Positions 54,028-62,883 of a stretch of 64,000 bases of DNA are shown in pieces; positions within the stretch are counted from its first letter, which is position 1, and each line of letters opens with the position of its first letter. The notes beneath the pieces were generated by a model that saw only the letters and a list, made by a program, of their open reading frames with translations, had not been told where the DNA came from and ran no database searches. The stretch lies in NCBI GenBank assembly GCA_014860225.1, contig JACZKE010000023.1:1-64000 (forward strand), in the 5' to 3' direction. Made by a program: the position numbers and the translations under genes. The DNA is from Desulfuromonadales bacterium (GTDB lineage: Bacteria; Desulfobacterota; Desulfuromonadia; Desulfuromonadales; BM103).

Positions 54028-54060
54028 TGACCGCGGGGCTGGAGATCGGTCCCGCGGTCA
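54028..54060 (+). terminator. Hairpin between nrfD-type and haem-sensor genes
   Basis: TGACCGCGGG ... CCCGCGGTCA, a perfect 10-bp stem with a 13-base loop, 5 bases after the NrfD gene stop. No T-run follows (TAAGATAAAG), so it may be an RNA-stability or partial-termination element inside the operon rather than a full terminator. Confidence 0.5.
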
Positions 54061-54085
54061 TAAGATAAAGACAAGGAGGTTCGCC

Positions 54086-54931
54086 ATGCTCAGCAGCATT
54101 AACAGTCGTGCAATAGTCCCGGTTGCCTGCGCTGTTACCGGATTTGTCATCGCCTGCTGTGTGCTTCTGTATACCTTTGTTAAAGATGACCTCATCAAGG
54201 GTGAGATACAACATGCGGCCGACCTTTCGGACACCATAATCAAGTCAACCCGTTATGCGATGCTCCATGATGATCGGGAAAGCTTAAGCAATATTATCAA
54301 CAGCATCGGAGAACAGAATCTGGTAGAGCATGTAAGAATTTTCAATAAAAAGGGACTGATCATGTTTTCCCCTGACAGCCAGGAGGTCAGCCAGTTTATC
54401 GATAAATCAGCGGCAGGCTGTACTGAATGCCACGCCGGGCCCGAGCCGAAGCGCAGCCTTGGCACCATGGCCAAGGCCCGTCAGTTTACGAACAACGCCG
54501 GAAGCGATGTCCTGGCGATCACGGCGCCGTTCTATAATGAACCGGAATGTTTCAATGCCGCCTGCCACTTTCATGATCCCGAACAAAGCCTGCTCGGGAC
54601 TCTTGATATAGGCGTCTCCCAGGATCCTCTCAAGAGGACTCTTGGCCAAATACAGAACCGCATGATCATGTTTAGTGCAATGGTGCTTGTCCTTACCGTT
54701 GGCGCTGTCTGTTCCCTCCTCTATCGCCAGGTGTTTTTACCGATCAAACAACTTGCTGACTTTACCGAAGATTCATCTGGTGATACTCTGAGTGATGAAT
54801 TCCCCGAAGTCAGCGGTGAAGTCGCCCGGTTGGCAAATGCCTTTCAGAAGATGACCAGGCGCGTGCGGGAGCTTGAAGGCCAGCTCCAGAAAAAAGAACG
54901 CGAAGCCATCCCGCCGGACTCGTTGCCCTGA
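54086..54931 (+). CDS. Membrane c-haem sensor protein with HAMP, no output domain
   Basis: 281 residues from ATG 54086 (AAGGAGG ahead). Helix 1 (about 9-30: IVPVACAVTGFVIACCVLLY), periplasmic domain with two haem motifs C112-TE-C115-H116 and C155-FNAA-C160-H161 (CXXCH and CX4CH), helix 2 (about 192-212: MIMFSAMVLVLTVGAVCSLL), then a HAMP segment (IKQLADFTEDS) and a short coiled coil. The domain pairs with that of the kinase at 46394. Without kinase or MA domain it may act as a redox-sensing or signal-modifying partner. The CX4CH spacing is known from cytochrome c3. Haem attachment inferred. Confidence 0.85.
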   Translation: MLSSINSRAIVPVACAVTGFVIACCVLLYTFVKDDLIKGEIQHAADLSDTIIKSTRYAMLHDDRESLSNIINSIGEQNLVEHVRIFNKKGLIMFSPDSQEVSQFIDKSAAGCTECHAGPEPKRSLGTMAKARQFTNNAGSDVLAITAPFYNEPECFNAACHFHDPEQSLLGTLDIGVSQDPLKRTLGQIQNRMIMFSAMVLVLTVGAVCSLLYRQVFLPIKQLADFTEDSSGDTLSDEFPEVSGEVARLANAFQKMTRRVRELEGQLQKKEREAIPPDSLP

Positions 54932-54996
54932 TTTTATCAGACGTTTTACTGACTCCGCTTTACCATTCTTCTGCGGGTAGGCAGAAGGAGATGACA

Positions 54997-55521
54997 ATGA
55001 GCCAGGTGGAGCCACAATTTGATGTGCAGCAACTGCCGGGACGCGAAGTTCTCAGGCAAAAGATCGAGGCTCGCATCCGGCACCTTGAAAGGGCTTCCGG
55101 AAACGGTCTCTGGTCCATGGTCCTGTTCCTCCTGGTCAGCTATTTTGCTTTTGATGGTTTCGCAATCCTCCCCGACCTCAGCGATGATGCCCGCAGAATG
55201 CTTGGTGCGCCACCGCCGGGAGAAATGATCAGTCTTGCACTGGTGGTTTACGCATTCTCCAGCATTGTTCGCACCCTTGCCCGTATGAGCCGTAATATCA
55301 AGCCCTATACGGGTTTGATGCACGCCGCGTTTTTTACTGCCTTCTATACGTTCTACCAACTGTCCGGAGTACTGCAGGATAATTTCTGGGCGGTTTTTTT
55401 TGCCGGGATCAGTGTCATGGGGCTGGATAATTACTACCTCTGGTCACACAGCAATGAAGCCGTTCGCAAAGAGCGTGCTTTGCTTGAGAGTATGCGGAGG
55501 GGTGGAGAGAATATTCAGTGA
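54997..55521 (+). CDS. Hypothetical membrane protein (174 aa)
   Basis: Start ATG 54997 has AAGGAG with 6-base spacing; ATG 54991 is directly against that site. About four helices: LWSMVLFLLVSYFAFDGFAI, GEMISLALVVYAFSSIVRTL, YTGLMHAAFFTAFYTFYQLS, WAVFFAGISVMGLDNYYLW, framed by charged ends (EVLRQKIEARIRHLE; RKERALLESMRRGG). No family recognised. It follows the haem sensor on the same strand (65 bases), so it is probably the end of the cytochrome operon. Confidence 0.75.
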   Translation: MSQVEPQFDVQQLPGREVLRQKIEARIRHLERASGNGLWSMVLFLLVSYFAFDGFAILPDLSDDARRMLGAPPPGEMISLALVVYAFSSIVRTLARMSRNIKPYTGLMHAAFFTAFYTFYQLSGVLQDNFWAVFFAGISVMGLDNYYLWSHSNEAVRKERALLESMRRGGENIQ

Positions 55522-55749
55522 AAGAGGCGGAAACCCAGGTAGGGGCAGATGACTGCAGGTTCTGACTTCCGTTAACCGCAACCTGACCTGACACACGCGA
55601 CTGGTTAAACTTGCAGGTTGCAAAGATTATCAACCCGGATTCAGGGTTATCAGACATACTTTAAAGTGAGAGAACAAGCTCTGCTGTACCGTTACCATCA
55701 ATCATGATATTTTGTCCTTGAGCTTTATCGGCATCTTCTCGTCGACCGC

Positions 55750-56586
55750 TTGTCACAGCTAATTAATACAACCGGAACGCCTTTCGTGACAATTCCACAA
55801 ACTCCGCTGCTGTATGGTGCCTTCGGCGCCTACTTGCTTGCAGTGTGCCTCTATCTGCTCCATCTGCTCGTGCGCCGCCCCTGGGTGTGGCGCAGTGCTT
55901 TCGTTCTGGTGCTGGCCGGCTTTGTCCTGCAAAGTTTTTGTCTGGCGCTGCGCTGGGCAAGTGCCGGCTATCTGCCGGTGACCAATCTGTTTGCAACCCA
56001 ATTCTTTTTCAGTTGGGCGCTGGCAGCGACTTACCTCTACTTTGAATTGCGCTACCGGATCCATGCTGCCGGCCTGTTTGTCATGTTCTGCAACCTGCTG
56101 CTGCTCGGTAGTGCGCTACCGCGCAGTGCCGACATCCCACCGCTGATTCCGGCACTCGATACCCCGCTGTTCACCTTGCACGTTTCCCTCTCCTTTGCGG
56201 GTTATGCGTTTTTCGCCATGGCCTTCTCGATGGGAGTGCTATATCTGCTGCAGAAGCGCCTGCAGACGGGGCTGCTGCCCGATCTGTTGCTGCTGCGCAA
56301 GCTCAACGAAGAGGCGGTTTTTCTCGGCTTCAGCCTGTTCACCCTGTGCATGATTTTTGGCAGCATCTGGGCATACGTAGCCTGGGGGTATTATTTTTCC
56401 TGGAACATCAAAGGAGTCTGGTCGGCGCTGGTCTGGCTGTTTTATGCCGGTATGTGCCATGCTAAATTTGTCCGCCGCTGGCAGGGTACAGGCTATGCCG
56501 TGTTGTCGATTGTCGGCTTCAGCGTAGTTTTGTTCACCTATCTCGGAATCGGTCTGCTGATGAGCAGCAATCATCCCCTCGACTGA
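55750..56586 (+). CDS. ccsA: CcsA/ResC-like cytochrome c maturation membrane protein, variant WWD motif
   Basis: 278 residues with eight or so helices. The family haem-handling segment is present as WAYVAWGYYFSWNIKG (about residues 207-222). The usual WGxYWSWDPKExW core is altered: Asp is Asn and Glu is Gly, and PKE is IKG. The other conserved histidines (LYLLHLLVRR, FTLHVSLSFAGYAFFAMAFS) are kept. The start is uncertain: TTG 55750 opens the frame, GTG 55786 is an alternative; neither has a strong ribosome site. An inverted repeat GCAACCTG/CAGGTTGC lies in the 55522-55749 gap. Followed by a ResB-like gene, the usual partner. Confidence 0.85.
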   Translation: MSQLINTTGTPFVTIPQTPLLYGAFGAYLLAVCLYLLHLLVRRPWVWRSAFVLVLAGFVLQSFCLALRWASAGYLPVTNLFATQFFFSWALAATYLYFELRYRIHAAGLFVMFCNLLLLGSALPRSADIPPLIPALDTPLFTLHVSLSFAGYAFFAMAFSMGVLYLLQKRLQTGLLPDLLLLRKLNEEAVFLGFSLFTLCMIFGSIWAYVAWGYYFSWNIKGVWSALVWLFYAGMCHAKFVRRWQGTGYAVLSIVGFSVVLFTYLGIGLLMSSNHPLD

Positions 56587-56604
56587 CCAGGAGAGGTAAG
56601 GAAG

Positions 56605-57387
56605 ATGAAAATCTCCATATTCGTCAATAAACTGTGGAAACTGTTCTGCTCATTAAAACTCTCGATTGTGCTGGCATCACTCACCACCCTGCTGGCGATT
56701 GGCGGGTCCATAATGATGCCATTCAATCCGCGGGTGTTTGGCGGTCTGGACAGCATGCCTCTCGGCATCTGGCTGAACGAGGTTGCTGCACAGGCACCGG
56801 CCATGACCTGGTGGATTCCGGCAGGCGGTATCCTGGTAGCTCTGCTCGCTTTCAATGCCCTGTGCTGCTTTATCGACTGGCTTTGCCACTTTCGTGCTCG
56901 CTGGCGTAAGTGCGGGGAGTACCTGATCCATCTCGGCTTCGTTCTGATCGTGGCCGCTTTTCTGTGGGGTAGTCAAGCGGGATTCCGCAGTGAGAATAAC
57001 GGGTTGCTGATTGGGCAAAGCAAACCTCTCCCCCAGTTGGACCTGGTTCTGAAGTTGGAAGCCTTCGAACCTGTGTTCAACCGGAACGGCCGGCCGGTCG
57101 ATATGCTCAACACTCTGGCCCTGTATGATGGGGGGCGGTTGCTCAAGCGGGCCCAGGCTCGCACCAACCATCCACTGACCTGGGAGGGGTTGGTCATCAT
57201 TCCGGCCTCCTATGGCCAGACCATGAGAGGCGGCCGGAATCAGCCCTACAGTATTCTGACAATCAACTATGACCCTGGTGTTAACGTGGCGATCACAGGC
57301 AGTGTTGCTATGGGATGCGGAGTATTGCTGACCTTGTGCTCGTTTTATCGCAAACGGGCGCGCGGTGATCGCCCGGATATCATCTGA
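56605..57387 (+). CDS. resB: Short ResB-like protein
   Basis: 260 residues, shorter than usual ResB/Ccs1 (over 400). N-terminal helices match the ResB start (LWKLFCSLKLSIVLASLTTL, then AFNALCCFIDWLCHF and YLIHLGFVLIVAAFLWGS), a periplasmic segment (about 125-220) and a last helix (about 227-250: VAITGSVAMGCGVLLTLCS). The pair with the upstream CcsA-like gene suggests a System II-type haem delivery complex. ATG 56605 is preceded by GAGAGGTAAGG. The shortness may reflect a dedicated variant; other ccs genes elsewhere in the genome cannot be excluded. Confidence 0.8.
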   Translation: MKISIFVNKLWKLFCSLKLSIVLASLTTLLAIGGSIMMPFNPRVFGGLDSMPLGIWLNEVAAQAPAMTWWIPAGGILVALLAFNALCCFIDWLCHFRARWRKCGEYLIHLGFVLIVAAFLWGSQAGFRSENNGLLIGQSKPLPQLDLVLKLEAFEPVFNRNGRPVDMLNTLALYDGGRLLKRAQARTNHPLTWEGLVIIPASYGQTMRGGRNQPYSILTINYDPGVNVAITGSVAMGCGVLLTLCSFYRKRARGDRPDII

Positions 57388-57529
57388 ACCCGATGCCTCT
57401 GGCACAAGCAAGAGGTTCAAAGATACATTCGATAGTTTGATGATTACTCTGAGTCAACCTGGAATTCTGCCATTGCCGAGTCCGGGGCCGTCAGTGATGT
57501 TAATATTCACCTTGACCTCTTCTCATCTG

Positions 57530-57847
57530 TCAGCGACAGTCTTCGTCCGGTTCGCTGTCAATTTCGTGAACCCTGCCGCTGCGGATCTCGACCTTGGCGC
57601 AGCCGCCAACCATCAATGGGCCATCGACCTGATCGAACTCAGTGTGATGGCTGGTCGTCACCTGGCGGCCACCGATCACCCATGTGCCCTGCAGGTCATC
57701 GGGCATGGATTCCACCCATCCGTAAAAACGGACGCGATTCTCATCATCTTTGGCCTCCGCTAATTCAGGCGTTAATGCTCCCATGATCACTATCTGGATG
57801 AACAGCAGGGCTGAAAATAAGCTGCATTTGAAAATGTTTTTTCGCAT
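57530..57847 (-). CDS. Secreted small protein, DUF5666-like
   Basis: 105 residues with a signal peptide (about 1-31, ending ELAEA-KDD) and a short beta-rich domain (NRVRFYGWVESMPDDLQGTW, VIGGRQVTTSHHTEF, GGCAKVEIRSGRVHEID) of the DUF5666 type, often seen in secreted small proteins. AAGGAGAC-like sequence (GGAGACTGG in reverse) precedes ATG 57847. Lone gene converging on resB. Function unknown. Confidence 0.75.
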   Translation of the reverse strand: MRKNIFKCSLFSALLFIQIVIMGALTPELAEAKDDENRVRFYGWVESMPDDLQGTWVIGGRQVTTSHHTEFDQVDGPLMVGGCAKVEIRSGRVHEIDSEPDEDCR

Positions 57848-57912
57848 ACCAGTCTCCTTCCGCCGCTGAAAAAATGTCTTTTTCCAAATAAATTAGACAC
57901 TGTTCTCAGCCA

Positions 57913-58728
57913 TCAACCTAACGCGACATCAAGAATCATCATCACCGAAAAACCAACCATGGTTGCCATGGTCACCATGTCAATATTTGCATGAATCCGC
58001 TGTGATTCCGGTATCAGTTCTTCCACCACAACAAAAATCATTGCTCCGGCAGCGAAGCATAGCGCGTAGGGAAGAATCGGCTGCATCAGCAAAACAAATA
58101 AGGCACCGATCACCCCGGCAACCGGTTCCACCATGCCAGAGGCCTGACCCAAAAGAAAACTTTTGCCCTGCCCCATTCCCTCTCTTCTCAATGGCATGGA
58201 AACCGCTGCGCCTTCCGGAAAATTCTGGATGCCGATACCAATGGCAAGCGCGATTGCTCCTCCAATGGTGGCCGAAGGCAGGCCAGCTGCAACGGCCCCG
58301 AAGGCAACCCCCACGGCCAGGCCTTCCGGAATGTTGTGCAAGGTGATAGCCAGCACCAGCAGCGTGCTGCGCTGCCATGAAGTTTTAACCCCCTCGCTTT
58401 GATTCATTTTCAGCCCTGGATGAAGGTGAGGGAGAAATTTGTCAGTCAAGCGCATACAAATACCACCGCACATAAAGCCGATCACGGCTGTCAGCCAGGG
58501 GATTTGCCCCATCTGCTCCGCCATCTCTATGCCTGGTGCAAGGAGTGACCAGAAGCTGGCAGCGATCATCACGCCGGCTGCGAAGCCCAGCATTGAATCC
58601 AGGTGTTTGGGGTTAATCGTCCGGTTTAAAAACACCAGTGCCGCACCCGCCGCGGTTAGGCCCCAGGTGAAAAGAGTGGCAACAAAAGCCTGCGTGACAG
58701 GATGAAATTGTTGAATAAAGTCTATCAT
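57913..58728 (-). CDS. ZIP-family divalent metal transporter (GufA/ZupT-like)
   Basis: 271 residues, eight helices. Signature metal sites HNIPEGLAVGVAFGA (helix IV) and IGIQNFPEGAAVSMPL (helix V), and a cytoplasmic loop with HPGLKMNQSEG between helices III and IV. Imports Zn2+ or other divalent ions in characterised relatives. ATG 58728 (MIDFIQQF) has GGAG 9 bases upstream; the extension to 58782 lacks a ribosome site. Convergence or partners not evident. Substrate unproven. Confidence 0.92.
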   Translation of the reverse strand: MIDFIQQFHPVTQAFVATLFTWGLTAAGAALVFLNRTINPKHLDSMLGFAAGVMIAASFWSLLAPGIEMAEQMGQIPWLTAVIGFMCGGICMRLTDKFLPHLHPGLKMNQSEGVKTSWQRSTLLVLAITLHNIPEGLAVGVAFGAVAAGLPSATIGGAIALAIGIGIQNFPEGAAVSMPLRREGMGQGKSFLLGQASGMVEPVAGVIGALFVLLMQPILPYALCFAAGAMIFVVVEELIPESQRIHANIDMVTMATMVGFSVMMILDVALG

Positions 58729-58821
58729 TTGCTCTACTCCAGGGCGGTAGTTTATACCTGCTGACCGTCTGGTTACGGACACAACTAAATATCAGATTGT
58801 AAATTATAACAGGCAGTTGGA

Positions 58822-59295
58822 CTATTCCACCAGGATTGCTGAACTAAAGTCGAAACGGTAAATTTCAAATGTTTCACCTTTATCAAGCAGCTTGAGACTG
58901 ATAACGGCGTCCCCGTTTTCATATTTGGCATTGATATTGTAGACGACTATGGTCAGATTGCCTATGTCGGTCTGCAGGTTTTGATGGATCTGAGCAAACT
59001 TCGGATCCTCCATGCTTTGCAGAGCTCCCAGCCTGGAAAAACAGGCCATTGCCTGAACAAAGGTTTTCTCCGGAATGGTTGCTGAAACCTCGGGTGCCAT
59101 GAGTGCCCTTGTCTTTGTGGGATCCCATTCCGAAATCTCTGGAATGATTTCCCGGATATAAGGTCCTGCAAAAGCATCATATTCTGATGATTGGTATTGA
59201 TCGTAAAGTACTGAGCCGGCAAACACGGCCATGACCGCCACTAGCCAAATTGCCACTAAGAGGAAGAGCTTTTTCAGGGGCTGTTTTTTTATCAC
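58822..59295 (-). CDS. Hypothetical membrane-anchored periplasmic protein (157 aa)
   Basis: One N-terminal helix (about 9-30: KLFLLVAIWLVAVMAVFAGS) followed by a soluble domain of about 120 residues (YIREIIPEISEWDPTKTRAL, CFSRLGALQSMEDPKFAQIH, LTIVVYNINAKYENGDAVIS) that resembles DUF4019-like or NTF2-type folds in pattern only. No family name is claimed. On the minus strand, downstream-facing toward the ZIP gene. The 398-base gap to cobO (59296-59692) contains only a TCATGATCATGA palindrome at about 59311 and no gene. Confidence 0.7.
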   Translation of the reverse strand: MIKKQPLKKLFLLVAIWLVAVMAVFAGSVLYDQYQSSEYDAFAGPYIREIIPEISEWDPTKTRALMAPEVSATIPEKTFVQAMACFSRLGALQSMEDPKFAQIHQNLQTDIGNLTIVVYNINAKYENGDAVISLKLLDKGETFEIYRFDFSSAILVE

Positions 59296-59692
59296 TTGGA
59301 GCCTTTCTTGTCATGATCATGAGGTGTGCTCTGTGAAATGAATGAGAGTGATGCGGCTATTGATCTGCCGGCGCCGGACGTACACCAAAACCAATGAAAC
59401 AATTTTGGCCATCCAACGCCTGATTGTTTGCACCTTTTCAGAGTTCTTCAGCAAGAGGAAGATACCGCTTGAAAAAGTATAAGGGGGCTATGGACAATTC
59501 CGACGCTAACTGACTGCGATAAAAAACCTGGCACAGTAAAGGATAACAGTCATCCTATGCAATAACGGGTTGCTTGTCAGCAGAATTTTATCCTTTGATC
59601 CTTGTGTCTGCTGTATGTTTTCAGGAATCAATTTTTGTTCAGCCCAACAAAAGGTAGAATAAAGGTAAGCAAAACATTTGAGAGGAATCATC

Positions 59693-60274
59693 ATGCCAGT
59701 ATCAACGTCTAAACCGATCAAAATTGAAAAGCTCACACCAAGACAACCATATGGATTGACTGTAGTGATCACCGGCAATGGCAAAGGCAAAACGACCAGC
59801 GCCATGGGCATGGCATTACGGGCCAGCGGGCACGGTTTGAAAACCTGCATTATTCAGTTTATGAAGGGCGACCTCTACACGGGCGAATGGGACGGGGTGA
59901 AGATGCTCGGCGAGCTGGTGGAGTTGCATGCTACCGGTATGGGTTTCTGTGGCATCCAGGGCAACCCCTACACCCATGCAGAGCATCGCGCCAGTGCCCA
60001 GGCGGCGGTGGCGCTGGCACGGAAAAAAATCGCCAGTGGCGACTTCCAGATCGTTATCCTTGATGAAATAAACAATGCATTGAAACTTAAGCTGGTCGAT
60101 CTGGAGCAGGTGCTCGATCTGGTTAAGGGAAAACCGAGTTTTATGCACCTGGTAATGACCGGACGCGATGCTCACCCTGACGTCGTCGAATTGGCGGACA
60201 CGGTCAGCGAGGTACGCGAGATCAAACATGCCTACCAGAAGGATATCGAACCGCAGCCGGGCATTGATTATTGA
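59693..60274 (+). CDS. cobO: Corrinoid adenosyltransferase (CobO/BtuR type)
   Basis: Transfers the adenosyl group of ATP to cob(I)alamin precursors. 193 residues from ATG 59693 (GAGGA ahead; a TTG at 59678 is in frame). Motifs: P-loop GNGKGKTTSAMGMALRASGH (about 33-52), IIQFMKGD, VILDEINNALKLKL, VMTGRDAHPDVVELADTVSE. Full length for the class. A repeat family 3 copy starts 20 bases after the stop. No cobalamin riboswitch pattern was seen upstream. Confidence 0.95.
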   Translation: MPVSTSKPIKIEKLTPRQPYGLTVVITGNGKGKTTSAMGMALRASGHGLKTCIIQFMKGDLYTGEWDGVKMLGELVELHATGMGFCGIQGNPYTHAEHRASAQAAVALARKKIASGDFQIVILDEINNALKLKLVDLEQVLDLVKGKPSFMHLVMTGRDAHPDVVELADTVSEVREIKHAYQKDIEPQPGIDY

Positions 60275-60294
60275 GAAGCCTGGTTGTTTGCTGC

Positions 60295-60459
60295 TAGTAC
60301 CATGTAACCTATAGGATTTCGCAAGATTGCGCAGGGATTTGGCGTGTCAGCAAGGCGCGTCTTCAGCTGCCCAGCAGTAGCTACTCAGCTGAAGGCGCAA
60401 CGCCGCTGAGGCGGCAAAGAACCAGCAAGATGCGATAGTTTATGGGTTACAGGGTACTA
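60295..60459 (+). repeat. Repeat family 3 (165 bp) overlapping the M16 peptidase 3' end
   Basis: Inverted ends: TAGTACCATGTAACC on the left, TAGTACCCTGTAACC reading inward from the right. Interior hairpin TTCAGCTG / CAGCTGAA. The right end overlaps the last 20 bases of the converging peptidase gene, supplying its final residues (LVPCNP) and stop. Same TAG...CTA outline as families 1 and 2. One copy in the window. Confidence 0.75.
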
Positions 60460-61741
60460 ACTGCCATTCACTGATGATTTTTTCGACAGAATTGCGATCG
60501 CGGGTGCGGTAGGGACCGACAATGGCGCCGCGCAGGTTGGTGGGGGTGAGCAGCTCTCTGGCCGTCTGGCGCAGGCCGGCTGCGGAGACCGTGTCGATAC
60601 CGGCGAGATCGTCGGCGATGGTGCGACTGCTTCCTGTGAGCTCCCCCCAGGTATAGCGCAGCGCCATCTCGTCGACCTGATCGCGAGAATAGTCAAGATC
60701 GCAACGGTAGCAGTTGAGGATATGACTGAGTTCATCATCGTCGACTTCGGTACTGTGAAGCTCGGTAATGATCTCGAGGATCGCCGTGGTGGCCTTGCCC
60801 AGGTTATCGGCGGACACCGCCAGATCGATAGCCAGGGTTCCGGCGTCGGCATAGAGAGCGAGAGCTGCGTCGACGGCATAAGTCAATCCCAGTTCCTCAC
60901 GCAGGCGCAACATCAGGCGACTCATTCCACCCCAGCCGAGCAGGCGGCGTAGCACGCGCAGGTTGAAGACATGCTCGCTGTCACGCCCGGGCAGCAGAAA
61001 AGCCAGCTGCAGGCTCACTTGTGAGCCGGCATCGCGCACCCAGCGCAACGGCCGGTCTACTCCGGAAAAATCAGTCCAGGCCTTCGGCGCCGGCGCGCTG
61101 CCTCCCTGCCATTGTCCGAAGTGCTGTCTGGCTGCAGCCACTACCTTGTCATGGTTAACCGGCCCGGCCACGGTCAGCACCGCATTCTGCGGCGTGTAGT
61201 AGATGGCGTGGTGCTGCTGCAACTGGCGCAGGGTGAGACGTTCGATTGCGGGGCGGTTACCAACGGTTGGCTGCCCCAGCGGATGATTGAGGTAAAGCAG
61301 CGAGGCGATGATATTGTCCGAATTGATCTGACGCCCTGATTCATTGAGATCGCCCATAGCTTCTTCGAGAATCACCCGGCGCTCCATCTCCATATCCTTG
61401 AAGAGCGGTCGCTGCATCATCGATCCGAACAGGGATATCCCTGCGGCGATATGGTCAGGATGGACGCGGGAATGAAAACAGGTGGTTTCGCTGTCGGTGG
61501 CGGCATTGGCCGAACCACCGACCGCCTCGAAGGCGCGCTCCAGCGCCAGGCCGGTAGGAAAGTCTGCTGTTCCTTTGAACAGCATATGCTCGAGAAAATG
61601 CGACACTCCAGCTTTGTGTGCGGTTTCGTGGCGGCTGCCGACCCCGATATAGATCATCACTTCAGCGCTGTGATGGTAGGGCATCGGCACGCTGATGACG
61701 CGCAGGCCGTTCTCGAGAGTATCGCTGAGGTATTCAGTCAT
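60440..61741 (-). CDS. M16 (pitrilysin-type) zinc peptidase
   Basis: 433 residues of the insulinase/MPP-like family. The inverse zinc motif HXXEH is in HFLEHMLFKG (about residues 47-56), with the downstream Glu in the EAVGG-containing region (ALERAFEAVGGSANAATDSE). The second half (about 230-420) is the inactive M16 C-terminal domain. Usual length for a single-chain bacterial M16B. The last six codons before the stop lie inside a repeat family 3 element, so the native C-terminus may have been a few residues different. Upstream of it, hemB is on the same strand. Confidence 0.9.
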   Translation of the reverse strand: MTEYLSDTLENGLRVISVPMPYHHSAEVMIYIGVGSRHETAHKAGVSHFLEHMLFKGTADFPTGLALERAFEAVGGSANAATDSETTCFHSRVHPDHIAAGISLFGSMMQRPLFKDMEMERRVILEEAMGDLNESGRQINSDNIIASLLYLNHPLGQPTVGNRPAIERLTLRQLQQHHAIYYTPQNAVLTVAGPVNHDKVVAAARQHFGQWQGGSAPAPKAWTDFSGVDRPLRWVRDAGSQVSLQLAFLLPGRDSEHVFNLRVLRRLLGWGGMSRLMLRLREELGLTYAVDAALALYADAGTLAIDLAVSADNLGKATTAILEIITELHSTEVDDDELSHILNCYRCDLDYSRDQVDEMALRYTWGELTGSSRTIADDLAGIDTVSAAGLRQTARELLTPTNLRGAIVGPYRTRDRNSVEKIISEWQLVPCNP

Positions 61742-61843
61742 AAGTCAGAGACTCGTTAATGGTGAAATGTTAAAAGAAAAAAGTGAAAAGCCAGCGGTTC
61801 TGGAGACTTTTCACCTTTCGCGTTTTAGTTTTAAGGAACAGTC

Positions 61844-62815
61844 CTAACGAAGCAGCTTTGCAGCTTCCTTGGCGTGATAAGTGATGATCAGGTCAGCGCC
61901 TGCCCGCTTCATGCCGACCAGGGTTTCCATCATCACCCGGTCACCGTCGATCCAGCCTTTTGCGGCGGCGGCCTTGATCATTGAGTACTCCCCCGAAACA
62001 TTATAGGCGACCAGAGGCAGGTTGTAGCGCTCCTTGAGGTCGCGCAGGATGTCGAGGTAGGCCAGCGCCGGTTTGACCATGAGGAAGTCGGCGCACTCCT
62101 GGATGTCGAGCTCCGCCTCGCGGAACGCCTCAATGCGGTTGGCCGGATCCATCTGATAGCTGCGGCGATCGCCGAACTGCGGGGTCGACTCGGCTGCCTC
62201 ACGGAACGGGCCATAATAGGCGCTGGCATATTTGACAGCGTAGCTCATGACCGGAATGTGAGAGAAGTCGTTGGCGTCAAGGATCTCGCGGATCGCGGCG
62301 ACGCGGCCGTCCATCATGTCAGAGGGGGCGACAATGTCGGCGCCGGCACGGGCATGGGAGAGGGCTTCGGCGGCGAGCAGCTTGAGCGTTTCATCGTTGT
62401 CGACGTCGCCGTCCTTGATTACGCCGCAGTGGCCGTGATCCGTATACTCGCACATGCAGACATCGGTGATCACCAGAAGCTTTGGCACCGCCGCCTTGAT
62501 GGCGCGAATCGTCTCCTGGATGATGCCGTTTTCGGAATAAGCATCCTGACCGAAGGCGTCCTTCTCCTCGGGGATGCCGAACAGGAGGACAGCCGGGATG
62601 CCGAGCGCGTAGACCTCTTTGGCTTCGGCCACGATATGTTCGATCGACTGCTGGTAAATGCCCGGCATGGAGACGATCTCTTTTTTGATGTCTTTGCCGA
62701 AGGCCGAAAACATCGGGTAGATCAGGTCATCGGTACGCAGAAAGGTCTCACGGACCATGCGGCGGATGGTGTCGTTGCGGCGCAGACGGCGGGCTCGGTA
62801 TTCGGGGAAAAACAT
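61844..62815 (-). CDS. hemB: Delta-aminolevulinic acid dehydratase (porphobilinogen synthase)
   Basis: Condenses two 5-aminolevulinate molecules to porphobilinogen in tetrapyrrole synthesis. 323 residues from ATG 62815 (AAGGAG ahead), as the frame-upstream part to 62887 lacks family features. Active-site Lys residues lie in [18 protein letters not shown] and [13 protein letters not shown]; the metal-binding region is [14 protein letters not shown], in which the Cys positions favour a Zn-type site. Follows the cobA-hemD gene with a 68-base gap. Confidence 0.96.
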   Translation of the reverse strand: MFFPEYRARRLRRNDTIRRMVRETFLRTDDLIYPMFSAFGKDIKKEIVSMPGIYQQSIEHIVAEAKEVYALGIPAVLLFGIPEEKDAFGQDAYSENGIIQETIRAIKAAVPKLLVITDVCMCEYTDHGHCGVIKDGDVDNDETLKLLAAEALSHARAGADIVAPSDMMDGRVAAIREILDANDFSHIPVMSYAVKYASAYYGPFREAAESTPQFGDRRSYQMDPANRIEAFREAELDIQECADFLMVKPALAYLDILRDLKERYNLPLVAYNVSGEYSMIKAAAAKGWIDGDRVMMETLVGMKRAGADLIITYHAKEAAKLLR

Positions 62816-62883
62816 TTTGAAAGCTCCTTGAAAACGCGGCGCGAGGACCGCAGGACGCGGGATGAGAAATCGTATAAAGTTGA

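Noticed and set aside
55522..55749. GEMM (cyclic dinucleotide) riboswitch before ccsA-like gene
   Set aside because: A GCAAAG-like word is present, but the GEMM core stems and motifs are not.
59296..59692. Cobalamin riboswitch before cobO
   Set aside because: No B12-box-like core or conserved stem pattern could be found.
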